A stretch of 10,737 bases of DNA from Chromera velia (lineage: Eukaryota; Sar; Chromeraceae), in NCBI GenBank assembly GCA_018398765.1, contig JAHBMJ010003451.1:1-10737 (forward strand), written 5' to 3'. The notes beneath the pieces are model-generated. The model made no database searches and had not been told where the DNA came from. It saw only the letters and a list, made by a program, of their open reading frames with translations. Shown here one piece after another: positions 1-8,333 of the stretch; within the stretch, counting starts at the first letter, position 1; each line of letters starts with the position of its first letter. The position numbers were made by a program, and so were the translations under genes.

Positions 1-74
1 ATTTGTATCGGTGCGCAGTCCTTCTATCCCGCAAGCCCCTACTCTCTTTGTTCATATGCGTGCTCTCCTTCTCC

Positions 75-132
<58 letters not shown>

Positions 133-405
133 GTGTGTGTGTGTGTGCGCGCGCGCCTGAACTTGCACTCACCATTTCTGTCCGCTCTTCCGCATACATT
201 CTTGTCCAATAATGAGAGAGGAACATGTTTGTGCCTGTCTGACTGCAAGGAAGGTGTCTTTTTGTCTTTTCGGCCAGCTAGGGATGAGGCTGTGCGTCCC
301 GACGTCCGAGATGCACTTTGAGAAAAGACGCGGGAGGGAGACCAAGAGTAGAATGGGAACTGAACAGAATGCATATTTTTTCTTCGTGTTCGTTCTCCCA
401 TGCAG
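1..405 (+). other. 3' portion of an RNR1 intron (phase 1)
   Basis: No frame in this stretch matches the R1 residues expected just before the Gly-Pro-Asp-Phe-Asp segment that opens at 406. The stretch ends in a T/C-rich tract (about 375-400) and CATGCAG, a standard acceptor, with AG at 404-405. The donor is off the left edge. An open frame continues upstream through the acceptor to 318, but its residues are unlike R1, so I do not use it. The intron carries the long dinucleotide tract described separately. Confidence 0.85.
75..156. repeat. Compound microsatellite (CT)11 followed by (GT)n grading into (GC)n
   Basis: Positions 75-96 are CT repeats. Positions 96-156 alternate pyrimidine and purine without a break: mostly TG, two TA steps, ending in a GC run. 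The CT part is a homopurine/homopyrimidine mirror tract and the rest is a classic Z-DNA-prone tract. It lies inside an intron, roughly 250 bases before the acceptor. Confidence 0.97.
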
Positions 406-3059
406 GTCCGGACTTCGACCGAGCGTACGAGGAGTACGAGCGCCGCGCTGTATTCCTGCGTCAGGTTCCTGCACGGGACGTCTGGAAGGCGGTTGTCTTT
501 TCTCAAATCGAGACGGGCACTCCCTACATGCTCTTCAAGGACGCATGTAACCAGAAGAGTAACCAGAAGGGGTTGGGCACCATCTGCTGCAGCAACCTCT
601 GCACGGAGATCGTGCAGTTCACCGCACCCGACGAGGTCGCCGTGTGTAACTTGGCCTCCGTCTCTCTCCCGATGTTTCTTCGTGCCGAAGCATACACCCG
701 TGTTTGTGATACCCCAACCCACCAGATCCCTTACTTTGATGAAGGGTGTCCCTCCAATGTGAGCTCAGTGCGGCCCCAAGCCCTGTCCAGTTGCAGTGCA
801 AATGAAAAAGACCAGGTGGGGGGGGAAGGTTCTGTGGCAGAACAAACAGAGGAAATTAAAAGGCAGAAGGAGGCTTTGCAGACAGGCGGGTTTGCAGGCG
901 GTCAGATGGGGGAGGAGAGAGAAGTGTCCTCTCCTCCTCCCAGCAGGTCCCCAACAGAAGGAGGCACTAGGGGAAGCGGGGGAGTTGCAGGTTCCCATCA
1001 GAGGGTGAGGAGGAGAGTGGGGGACGACAGGGAAGGTGGAGAGGGGGCCCAGGGACAAGGACCCCTGTTGGACTGTACAGAGGGGGCGAGTCCATCTCAG
1101 CAGCTGCACACACCGCCTCCCCGAGGCTGCATCCCTTCTGAGAGACCAGCCTTTTCAGTTTCTGAGTCCCCCCCCGTCTCCCCCGTTCATTTCCCCTCTA
1201 GTTCCAGTTCCGTCCCTTCTTCCCCTGCGGTTTTGTTGAATGGGGAACCACAGATGATGAGGGGCGCGGTCTCGAGGTCAGACCCTACAGAGAGAACCCC
1301 CCTCTGTCGGTCTTCTGGCTCCATTGGATCGATAAAGGAAGAGGGGAAGAAGGAGAAAAGGAAGTCGCCGTCTCCTTTATTGACTGCAACACCAGGAGGG
1401 GAGGGTCGATCCCACGACTCAATCTGTCGTTTCGACGACGCCCTCACAATCTCCCCAATCTCCGACCCCTCCTCCCCCTCCCGATCCTCACGCCCGTCCT
1501 CCATGCGGGCGAGTCCTCCTATATTTGAACGGCAACCCCTGCCTCTGCAGGGAGAAGGAGGAGAGAGGGAAAAAGAAAGGGAAAAGGATGTTTGGTACTG
1601 GGCGCATGCTTCTCTTGAAAGCGATGAAGAAATAGGGGAATTTGAGGAGTGGCTTTCATCGGTTTTTGACTTCGAAAAGCTTCGCCAGATAGTCAGGCAG
1701 ATTGTGCGAAATTTGAACCGTACCATCGATGTCGGATGGTACCCTCTTCCTGAGGCCCGAAAGTCTAACGAAGAACACAGGCCGATCGGCATCGGTGTTC
1801 AAGGCCTCGCCGACGTTTTCGCAGTTCTGCGACTCCCGTTCGAATGCACAGCAGCGCGTGTGACCAATGCGCGCATTTTCGAACAGCTCCACTTTGCGTC
1901 CCTAGAGGCTTCGGCTGACTTAGCTCGGTCAGAAGGGACGTACAGGAGCTTTACAGGGAGCCCAGCATCTGACGGGAAGTTTCAGTTTGACCTCTGGGGA
2001 GATTTCCCCCCCCCCGGAACGCCAGTTGAAACATTGAAGTGCGACAGTGGCACTCAACCATTCCCCCCCTTTCTGTTTGCGCGGTCATCAGAACTTCGAC
2101 TCGATTGGCAGGGGTTGAGGGAAAGGGTGAGAAAGGACGGGCTGAGAAACTCTCTCCTTGTAGCCCCGATGCCGACTGCGTCGACGGCGCAGATTTTCGG
2201 AAACTGTGAGAGCTTCGAACCCCTGACAACCAACGTTTACCGACGCTCTGTCCTTGCGGGAGAATATTTGGTCCTCAACCCGCACCTAGTCAGGGACCTC
2301 TGCGCTCTAGGCAAATGGGACAGGGGGTTGCAGCAAAAGCTGGTTGCTAGGGGGGGCTCGGTTCAGCGTTTGGACATTCCTGCCGAGCTAAAGGCCTTGT
2401 ACCGCACTGTGTGGGAGATCAGCCAGAGAGCGTTGATTGATCTCGCTGCTGATAGAGGACCTTTCGTTTGCCAGTCTCAGTCCATGAATTTGTACCTGAA
2501 GCATCCTACCCTTGCACAGGTTAGGGAATGCATGACTGACTTTTCGCATGTTTGGTTCTGCCTTTTTTATCTTTTCCTGGGACTGATGCAAGTCTTTTGC
2601 TCTTCCGCCCAATTGTCTGGCTCATTCTGGCTCTCATCCTTCCTACCGCCATGCCCGGAATCGGTTGCAGTTCTCCCGTTGGAGCGTCGTGTGGATTTAC
2701 GCTTTTGTTGAGGGGTGTGTGTTGGCAGAAATGCTTATGCGTATATCGGCTCCCCCTTTATGCGTGTGCTTGTGCCTGTCTGCCTGTAGGTGTCGTCGAT
2801 GCTCTTCTATTCGTGGGGCCGGGGGTTGAAGACGGGGATCTATTACCTCCGTTCCCGTCCGTCCAGAGACGCCGTGCAGGTTACAGTCGACCCACGAGTT
2901 GCCAGGGAAGAGGAGGGGGGGGGAGGGGAAGGGGAAGGGGAGGCGTCAAGCAGCTCTGCTTCAGCTTCAGGCTCTGTCACATGCAGTCGAAGAAGACTCC
3001 CGAGTAGGGAAGAGGGGGGGAGGGACCTCTTTGAGCCTTGCGAGGCGTGCTCTGCCTAA
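406..3059 (+). CDS. RNR1: Ribonucleoside-diphosphate reductase large subunit (class Ia R1), 3' part; exons 406-2519 and 2790-3059
   Basis: R1 is the catalytic subunit that reduces ribonucleoside diphosphates to deoxy forms, working with the radical-bearing R2 subunit, normally in the cytosol. Seen: SNLCTEI with the thiyl-radical Cys at 600-602 and its Asn and Glu partners at 594 and 606; the second redox Cys in DEVAVCNLAS at 645-647; RPIGIGVQGLAD; PMPTASTAQ at 2166-2192; the radical-transfer Tyr pair at 2841-2846; and a C-terminal Cys-Glu-Ala-Cys at 3039-3050, which re-reduces the active site in this family. Alignment from memory to human and yeast R1 runs to the last residues. The first codon is split (exon starts with its last two bases, giving Gly), so the upstream intron is phase 1. 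About 793 residues are encoded here against roughly 420 expected, because of a ~327-codon insertion (684-1664) and a smaller one (~2005-2098). Start codon, ATP cone, specificity site and first redox Cys lie outside the window. TAA stop at 3057-3059. Confidence 0.96.
684..1664 (+). other. Low-complexity insertion inside RNR1 (about 327 codons)
   Basis: Human and yeast R1 have a loop of only a few to about a dozen residues between the strand ending SLPMFL-like (here 663-680) and FDFEKL-like (1665-1682). Here an uninterrupted frame of about 327 codons separates them. It is rich in Ser, Pro, Glu and Gly, with a Lys/Gln/Glu patch near 837-880, a basic cluster Lys-Lys-Glu-Lys-Arg-Lys at 1347-1364 that resembles a nuclear-localisation signal, and an acidic segment just before R1 homology resumes. 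No known domain is recognised. About 15 stop codons would be expected by chance in this length, which argues for translation. However, 759-1550 is bounded by a good donor and acceptor and is a multiple of three, so optional splicing is possible. Confidence 0.75.
2520..2789 (+). other. RNR1 intron, phase 0, 270 bases
   Basis: The donor CAG|GTTAGG follows the Gln codon at 2517-2519. The acceptor CTGCCTGTAG ends at 2789, after a T/G/C-rich tract. Removing it joins LKHPTLAQ to VSSMLFYSWGRGLKTG, exactly the order in human and yeast R1 (…GKLTSMHFYGWK.GLKTG…). If retained, the frame runs 63 codons of unrelated, hydrophobic sequence to a TGA at 2709-2711. That product would lack the radical-transfer Tyr pair and the redox tail. 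Confidence 0.93.
2915..2940 (+). other. G-quadruplex motif in the last RNR1 exon
   Basis: Four G runs of 9, 4, 4 and 4 bases are separated by one, two and two adenines on the coding strand. This fits the strict quadruplex pattern with very short loops. It encodes the Glu/Gly-rich linker between the R1 core and the swinging CxxC tail. Confidence 0.8.
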
Positions 3060-4700
3060 AATCTTTAACAGAAGAATGACAAGACCGCCAGAGGGAAGTA
3101 GACACACTGAGTCGATTGAAGAAAGAAGGGTGGGCGGGTATCATAGGGAAAGGATGGGCGGGTGGGTATCAAAGGCATGCAAGGAAAGAAGAGAGAGGTG
3201 CGGTGGGTTGTTTGAAGAAATTTCTTTCGAAAGCAGATTCATGCAGAACGGCGCGAACGAGATTGAGGGAGATGAAGGAAGGGAAAGCAGATCCTCCAAT
3301 TAATTAATTTGAGGGGCTGCGCGCGGCTGCGCGCGCAGACGACAGACAGACGGCTTCCTTGAATGCGTGGTCTGTGGACTTACTTGTCTTTTTTTTGTCT
3401 TTTTATGAACCCTTCTCGTTTTTCCCATGCAGTCAGTTTCCTTTAATTCTCTGTGGGAGTCAGATTGCGAGAAGCGAAAAGAAAAAAAGTGACAGGGGCG
3501 TGGATCTTGCTGCAGGCAGCCAGAAGGAAGACAGACAGAGAGGTACACATGAGGCTGGATGAAATTGCGAAGATCTTCTCATAACTCCATGCCAGGAAGG
3601 GAGGACAGAGGATGAAAGAGAGAGAGACGGCGGTTGGGTGAGAAACTCATCTAAAGACTTTTCTCTGTGCGTGACAGGCTTCATCTTCTTCCTCTGGGTC
3701 CCTCGCAGCTGGGGCGGTTGGGTGACTGACCTTCATTTCTGCATACCCACCTTACAAGCACCTTGCGCCCGATCCATATGAGGCCCCACCACCGTGGAAG
3801 CCTCTATTTAATGCCTGTAAGCCTTCAAAGCTGTAGAGTGGCGCTTCACCTTCTCCCAACCCCCCTTTCTCTCTTCGCGTGCATGCGTCTGAGCGCACTC
3901 GCGTGAGGGTGTGTGTACATCTGTGTGCATAGTAACGATGAGTATTGCAGCGTTGAAACAGGAACTCCTGTGTTTCTGGTCCTTCGGTGTCCGTTTTTTA
4001 CTTACAGACTTTACGTTGATGCTGCGCAAGTACATGTCTGGGTGTTTTTTCATCTGTGTGTCGGTCAGTCTGCACTTTGCACGTCTCATGTTGCACCTTC
4101 CACTTTAGACCGTTTCATGATTCGCACGCGTGCAAAAGTCATGGCTCGACTTCGGTAGAAGAGGGATGGAGCCCGTGATGTCTCTGGTTCTGTTTGCATG
4201 TTCGTGTGTTCCTTCCAACTTTTCATCTGGATGTCCTCCTTCTTTCTCTGTCAATTCATCTTCAGTCTTTAAGAAAAGAATTTTTCGGGTTTCAGGCGGG
4301 CAGGCTGTCTGCCCATGCGGTCCTTCTGGGTCGAGATTGATGCCAAAACGTACAGGTGACGTGCGAGACAGGAGCATTAGCTCCTTTACTAGCTCCTTTA
4401 AGGCAGTGAGTCACTGAGCCAGTCTTGATCTTACAGGCATCCAGTCAGTGATTGAGTGCGTCACTTATTCAGTCATCGATCCCTTTGTTCATTCGGCCGT
4501 CGACTGCTTCGAGCATGGACTGTCATTTTTTTATTATTCTGTCAATCTGCATCATACACTGCATGTCAATTGGTTCGTTCTCTTGCTCTCGAAATTTAAG
4601 CAGCCTTCTCAAATTTGATTCCCACTTGCTATACGCTCCCCGTCCTCAGGAACCACCCTCTGATCCTCAACCTTTTTGTACATATTCTTAGCTGATTATC
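3060..4700 (+). other. 3' flank of RNR1: probable 3' UTR then intergenic DNA, no gene recognised
   Basis: 3060-3300 is purine-rich and contains two G-rich clusters (3128-3166); it is probably the 3' UTR, though no canonical poly(A) signal was found. A palindromic AATTAATTAATT (3298-3309) is followed by a GC hairpin (3317-3338) and an 8-base T run (3389-3396). Acceptor-like pyrimidine tracts end in CAG near 3431 and 3710, but neither opens a frame of useful length. Frames of up to 95 codons between 3359 and 4691 show no family signature. An 11-base unit is tandemly repeated at 4378-4400, and a perfect inverted repeat with a one-base spacer follows at 4404-4416. Confidence 0.6.
3317..3338 (+). 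other. GC-rich perfect hairpin downstream of RNR1
   Basis: CTGCGCGC (3317-3324) pairs exactly with GCGCGCAG (3331-3338) around a six-base loop. The same bases can be read as two tandem copies of GGCTGCGCGC (3315-3334). It lies about 260 bases after the stop codon. It could form in the transcript if the 3' UTR extends this far. Confidence 0.7.
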
Positions 4701-4915
4701 CTCATGCAGTGATTCCTCAAAATTCACGACTCGACTCCGTCACTCAAGCGATCGGAACTACAGTCAGAAATGCTTGTCATGCTACATATATCTTAGACAT
4801 GCATACCTCCAACTAGGCTTTAATGATATTATAGCTCAAGCGTGCTCTGGGTTGTCCTCAAAGCCTTGCTAGTGGCTTGGGATTTGGCATCGCTGCATCT
4901 AGGATTTAACCCTCA

Positions 4916-4932
4916 ATCATCATCATCATCAT
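4916..4932 (-). repeat. (ATC)n trinucleotide repeat
   Basis: Seventeen bases of perfect ATC repeat. On the minus strand it reads (GAT)n, matching the unit at 6642-6660 in the opposite orientation. Confidence 0.95.
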
Positions 4933-6160
4933 TCGTCTAGTTTAGATTTCAGATGTCTAAATTCTTTTTAAAATTCTTTCTGATTAAATTTACTTAAGTA
5001 GATAATTTCCTGCGGTTTTGGTTATTCCACAGATATTCGTATGTAATTTAGTGGTATCTAGTAGTACAGTAGTGTTATGCACAGGCTGCGCAGAGCAACA
5101 AATCCCAGAGCTATAATGATATTAAACCGATATCTTAGACACTTGAGGAAGTATCATAGTATTACATTATGCAGCTCAAGGTGTGAGCAGCGCCGCCTCT
5201 ATGTTGTGAGAAGAGCTAGGCTCTCGAGAAGAGGGGTGTTCCTAGGGGGTCTTCATTATACTAGCGTGCTGAATCAAGAGGTCTGGAGGGTGTCAAAAGG
5301 CAGTAAGCTAGGTAGCAAGATGCAGAGGAGGAAAATATTGGGGCCATGCATGGCATGTCGGCGCATGAACCGAGAAACTTTCAAGGAGAGAAGGTAGGGG
5401 CCACGGCAAGTTGCCACCGCATACAAAAATACATATACGCCGCCATGAAGTACAAATCGGTTCAAAAGCAGTGAAACAAGTCAGAAAGCAGCAAGTATAG
5501 ACGGTATTGTATATATATGAATGTAGGAATGATACTTCTTCTCCGTAAATTGATTCTTTATCATGTAGCCTGCCTGGCGTAGCCCTAGTCACCTGCTCTA
5601 ACCTTGTTTTGATGACACAGGGAGTTTGGTGAAAGGGAGAGAGAAGAGAACTGAAAATAGCAGCAGATGGATAGTGGATAGTGAAGGAAAGGTAGACAAG
5701 ATCTATTATATAAACAAGATCGCTCTATTTTCATTTTTTTTGAATGAGGCCAATAGGAATGTCGATACCTTTCTGAAAGACGTCATGATGAAAAGACATG
5801 TAGTGAGAGAATGGAAAAGAAAAAAAAGAGACAATTTGAGTTAAGCTTTAGGAAGAGAGTTAGACAAGCTGCATCAAAAGACTTGAAAAAGTGAGAAAGA
5901 AAGAAAGGGAAGAATTAAAAAGTATGAAAGGGTGTGGAGTGATATAAAAGAAGTAAAAGAGGAGGGAAAAATGAGGAGGATGAGATGCTGGAAGGTTTTG
6001 GAACTCGCTTCGAGCCATTCATCTGCAATTCCAAGATCGTTCCCTTTCAAACCCTGCTTTGGAATGGAGTGAACCCTCTTGTATACACACGCAGGTGATT
6101 GATTTGTTCAATGTGATCCGTTTGCGGCACACGCTAGACCTGTGCGGGCCAGCCAGGGAG

Positions 6161-6216
6161 GTCTGATGCATCTAGGCCCTTTCCCTTAAAGCCGCCTAGG
6201 AAGCCGCACATCAGAC
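6161..6216. other. Imperfect stem-loop of 18 base pairs
   Basis: Three nested helices are visible: 6161-6168 with 6209-6216 (GTCTGATG/CATCAGAC), 6172-6177 with 6194-6199 (CTAGGC/GCCTAG), and 6179-6182 with 6188-6191 (CTTT/AAAG) around a five-base loop. Internal loops are small on the left and larger on the right. It has no coding context. It could be a structured RNA, a remnant of a mobile element, or chance. Confidence 0.5.
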
Positions 6217-6641
6217 GTACATTCGACATTAGAGTGGGAGGCTAATCCTCTGGACATTAATCCTTAGGCTAATCCTAACTTTATTTTTATCAAGCTAGCC
6301 CTAATTTGGCCCCTAGTAGAGCCTCTATTAAAGCTGTAGCCCTAGAAATATCCCTAGAACACTGTTGCCGTTTTATCTTATAAAGTGAACAGAAACTTGA
6401 ATCTTTGTGGTTCCTCTTTCCCTTAGTGACTGATTTGCAGTATTCCTAGCAGTATTCATTCCCTCGATTGAGTCTAGGATTGAGTTATCACCTTACCTTC
6501 AGGCGGTGTAAGCCAGTGCAGATCTTCGAGACCATACATCTTTTGCTCTCAAACAAACGTTGCACCTACTTGCGATCTAGCCTTGCATGTTATGCCCCGC
6601 AGTTGGCTATGCACTATAGTATACAGATCAAGCTCAAGTAG

Positions 6642-6660
6642 TGATGATGATGATGATGAT
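6642..6660 (+). repeat. (TGA)n trinucleotide repeat
   Basis: Nineteen bases of perfect TGA/GAT repeat, ending 34 bases before the left edge of dispersed repeat copy A. Trinucleotide tails of this kind are common at 3' ends of some non-LTR retroelements, but no element body is recognised here. Confidence 0.95.
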
Positions 6661-6694
6661 AAAGTTGACTAAACCCGGTAGCCATCGTATCCCA

Positions 6695-7037
6695 ATGTGT
6701 GAGGGGTTGCTAGGAAGTCTGGGCTTGTGGGGCACTTAACTAGAAGTAGCATCGCTTAGCTCGGGCTGCGTGGGCCTGCGTGAGAATGGCATAGCTCGCG
6801 GACGCGCGCGTATAATGACATATAATGACTGATCGATATGTGAGCCTGCGCAGTGATGCAATCAGTAGATCAAACATAAGAGTGGGTCTGATTCCAAGAG
6901 TCATCGCATGAGGCTTGACTGCCAGACTTACCGACTTCTTCCTCGGAACTATGTAGACTTTGACAAGGCGTATAGTAGCGCTAGAGTACTCTCCTCCAGA
7001 AGCTACTGTTACTTATGAGCCCCGTACGCCGCTTACA
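6695..7037 (+). repeat. Dispersed repeat, copy A (343 bases)
   Basis: Aligns end to end with 9399-9737 in the same orientation, with 14 substitutions (12 of them transitions) and one 4-base gap (this copy has the extra bases). Shared landmarks are GTGTGAGGGGTTGCTAGG at the left, a tandem TATAATGACATATAATGACT in the middle and CCCGTACG near the right. Positions 6908-7028 are identical in the two copies. The right part holds a palindrome AGAGTACTCT (6984-6993) inside a wider AGTAGC/GCTACT inverted pair (6974-6979, 7002-7007). No terminal repeats or target-site duplications are seen. Family unknown. Confidence 0.95.
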
Positions 7038-8287
7038 GTTGGTTTAGCAGAGCTTTTGGTTGCACAGGGGTAGACAGTGTACTGTGAGATGAAAGGAAGT
7101 AGAGTGATGAAGACAGGTGGGCTAGCCACGTGAATCACCAGGTTATGTAGAGTGTTGTGGCAGCCAGATGATTGAGAGCCTAGAACAGATTAGACTCTTT
7201 TCAGCTCTGTTGTGTTGTTTCATTCTATCTTGAATTTTGTGGTGTTCTCGAGGGAAGATGAGGAGTTGAAGAGGTCTGAGAGGTGTTTCTGCTTTCTACC
7301 ACTTGTGGTGAGAGAGCAGTATGAACGGAACATTGCTGGAGAAATGGAGGAGAACTTGGAACCGAAAGCAGGGAGAAATAGGGAGAAGTGAGGGGGAAGA
7401 TCGATGAGACTCAGTCTGACTTCCAACCCTGATGACATCATGAAGCACCGGATGCTGTTGCCCACTGAGAAAGTGCCCCGGCACGGCGGCTGTGCTTGTA
7501 TTCATCGGCATCACCAGTGGATTCCTCTAGTGGATTCCTGGAAACCTGGAGGAACCGCTTCTGCTTTTGTTTTTGCTGTTTGTGTCTGGGTTTGGGCTAG
7601 GGGTTTGGGTGTGTGTGATTTGAAGGGAAGGAAGGCTGGAGTAAGGGAAGAGACGGGAGGTGAGCCGGGAGTGGGTTGCAAGTGCCACTGGTTGGTTGTT
7701 TTTTTGTTACTATTCCTATCTTTTTGGTTGTATTTCTACGTCTGCTCTCTGTTTTTTGTGAATGTTGAAAAGGTGGAAGGAAAGATGAAGTGAAGAGGTA
7801 GATGTAGGTAGATAAAGAGATAGGAATTGCAAAGGTAGACGCAAAGAAGACATGTAGAGGTGTGTGGTGGAGGTTGGTGTTGTATTGTTATTTTATGGGT
7901 TGATCCTTCTGTCTCTCTGAATCTTTCTGATTGTCTTCTTTCTCCGTTTGTGAAATATGAATGGGTGATAGAGATAGTCGGGGAGAAAGGAAAGAAAGAA
8001 TGATGAAAGAGAGAGACGGGAGCGTTAACCAAGGCAATGGGGTGAGGGTAAGTGTGTTCTTTTTATCTGTTCTCTAATCTTTCCCTCTGTTCGTCTGGGT
8101 ATAGGAGAACACTGTATAGAAAAGAAAGAGGGAAAAGAATTGAAAGGGAGACTGAGAAATGAAACAAAGAGAAAAATCAGACACCTGCAAAGCAAAGAAG
8201 AAAAGGAAAGATAAGAGAGAAGGGTGAGTGAGGGTGAGAGGTCGACATATATAGATTTCCAATGTTTGGTTGATTTTGAGAGTGGTG
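7038..8287. other. Spacer between repeat copies, purine-rich in parts; no gene recognised
   Basis: Frames of 60-130 codons exist on both strands (for example 7404-7793 forward and 8025-8330 reverse), but they overlap one another, are dominated by low-complexity or hydrophobic residues from pyrimidine/purine tracts, and show no family signature. 7960-8240 is strongly purine-rich on the + strand. A ten-base unit, TGGATTCCTC/TGGATTCCTG, occurs twice near 7518-7541. Confidence 0.5.
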
Positions 8288-8305
8288 CGATCTGTGTTGG
8301 GACGA

Positions 8306-8327
8306 ACTCAGTATTTAAATACGGAGT
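8306..8327. promoter_or_regulatory. Palindrome centred on TTTAAA, possible protein-binding site
   Basis: GTATTTAAATAC (8311-8322) is a perfect 12-base palindrome. It is extended by ACTC (8306-8309) and GAGT (8324-8327) across one mismatched pair, giving a 22-base inverted repeat. The centre resembles a TATA-like element. It lies 6 bases before the possible structured segment at 8334-8425. A regulatory role is inference only. Confidence 0.35.
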
Positions 8328-8333
8328 CATGCA

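Larger units (their letters stand above)
4701..6694. other. AT-richer, stop-dense, repeat-like region; no gene recognised
   Basis: Composition shifts from the gene's GC/GA-rich style to AT-rich, TAG/CTAG-dense sequence. Frames are short; the longest forward one (5077-5397) has 106 codons and matches nothing I know. A (TCA)n tract at 4916-4932 and a (TGA)n tract at 6642-6660 sit in opposite orientation near the ends. Short internal repeats include AGGCTAATCCT at 6239-6249 and 6266-6276. 5600-5990 is purine-rich. The whole looks like decayed mobile or intergenic repeat DNA, without any recognisable transposase or reverse transcriptase motif. Confidence 0.5.

Noticed and set aside
318-405. In-frame ATG at 318 upstream of the first R1 segment, as a possible start codon
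   Set aside because: Residues before 406 do not resemble R1, a clear acceptor lies at 404-405, and hundreds of conserved R1 residues are still missing, so they must be encoded upstream of the window.
39-722. 227-codon minus-strand frame across the microsatellite and R1 exon
   Set aside because: It reads the (CA)n/(GA)n complement as Thr-His and Arg-Glu repeats and is antisense to well supported R1 sequence.
1187-1792. 201-codon minus-strand open frame opposite the R1 insertion
   Set aside because: It is the complement of low-complexity coding sequence and runs into conserved R1 codons; its own composition shows no family features.
3726-3836. Forward frame of 36 codons ending at TAG, with Pro/Tyr-rich protein-like residues
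   Set aside because: A stop at 3723 lies just upstream, with no ATG and no AG acceptor between, and the opposite strand is equally open; probably chance.
6340-6362. CCCTAGAA-like units resembling degenerate apicomplexan telomere repeats
   Set aside because: There are only two imperfect units and no array.
6745-6900. tRNA-like A box (near TAGCTCGGGCTG) and B box (near GGTCTGATTCC) in the dispersed repeat, suggesting a SINE
   Set aside because: The boxes are over 120 bases apart and the B box departs from consensus at several positions; there is no poly(A) or simple tail at the repeat end.
7109-7150. Peptide Arg-Trp-Ala-Ser-His-Val, resembling the RWAGHV motif after the reverse transcriptase domain of LINEs
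   Set aside because: Stops lie within a few codons on both sides and no neighbouring LINE residues are found in any frame.
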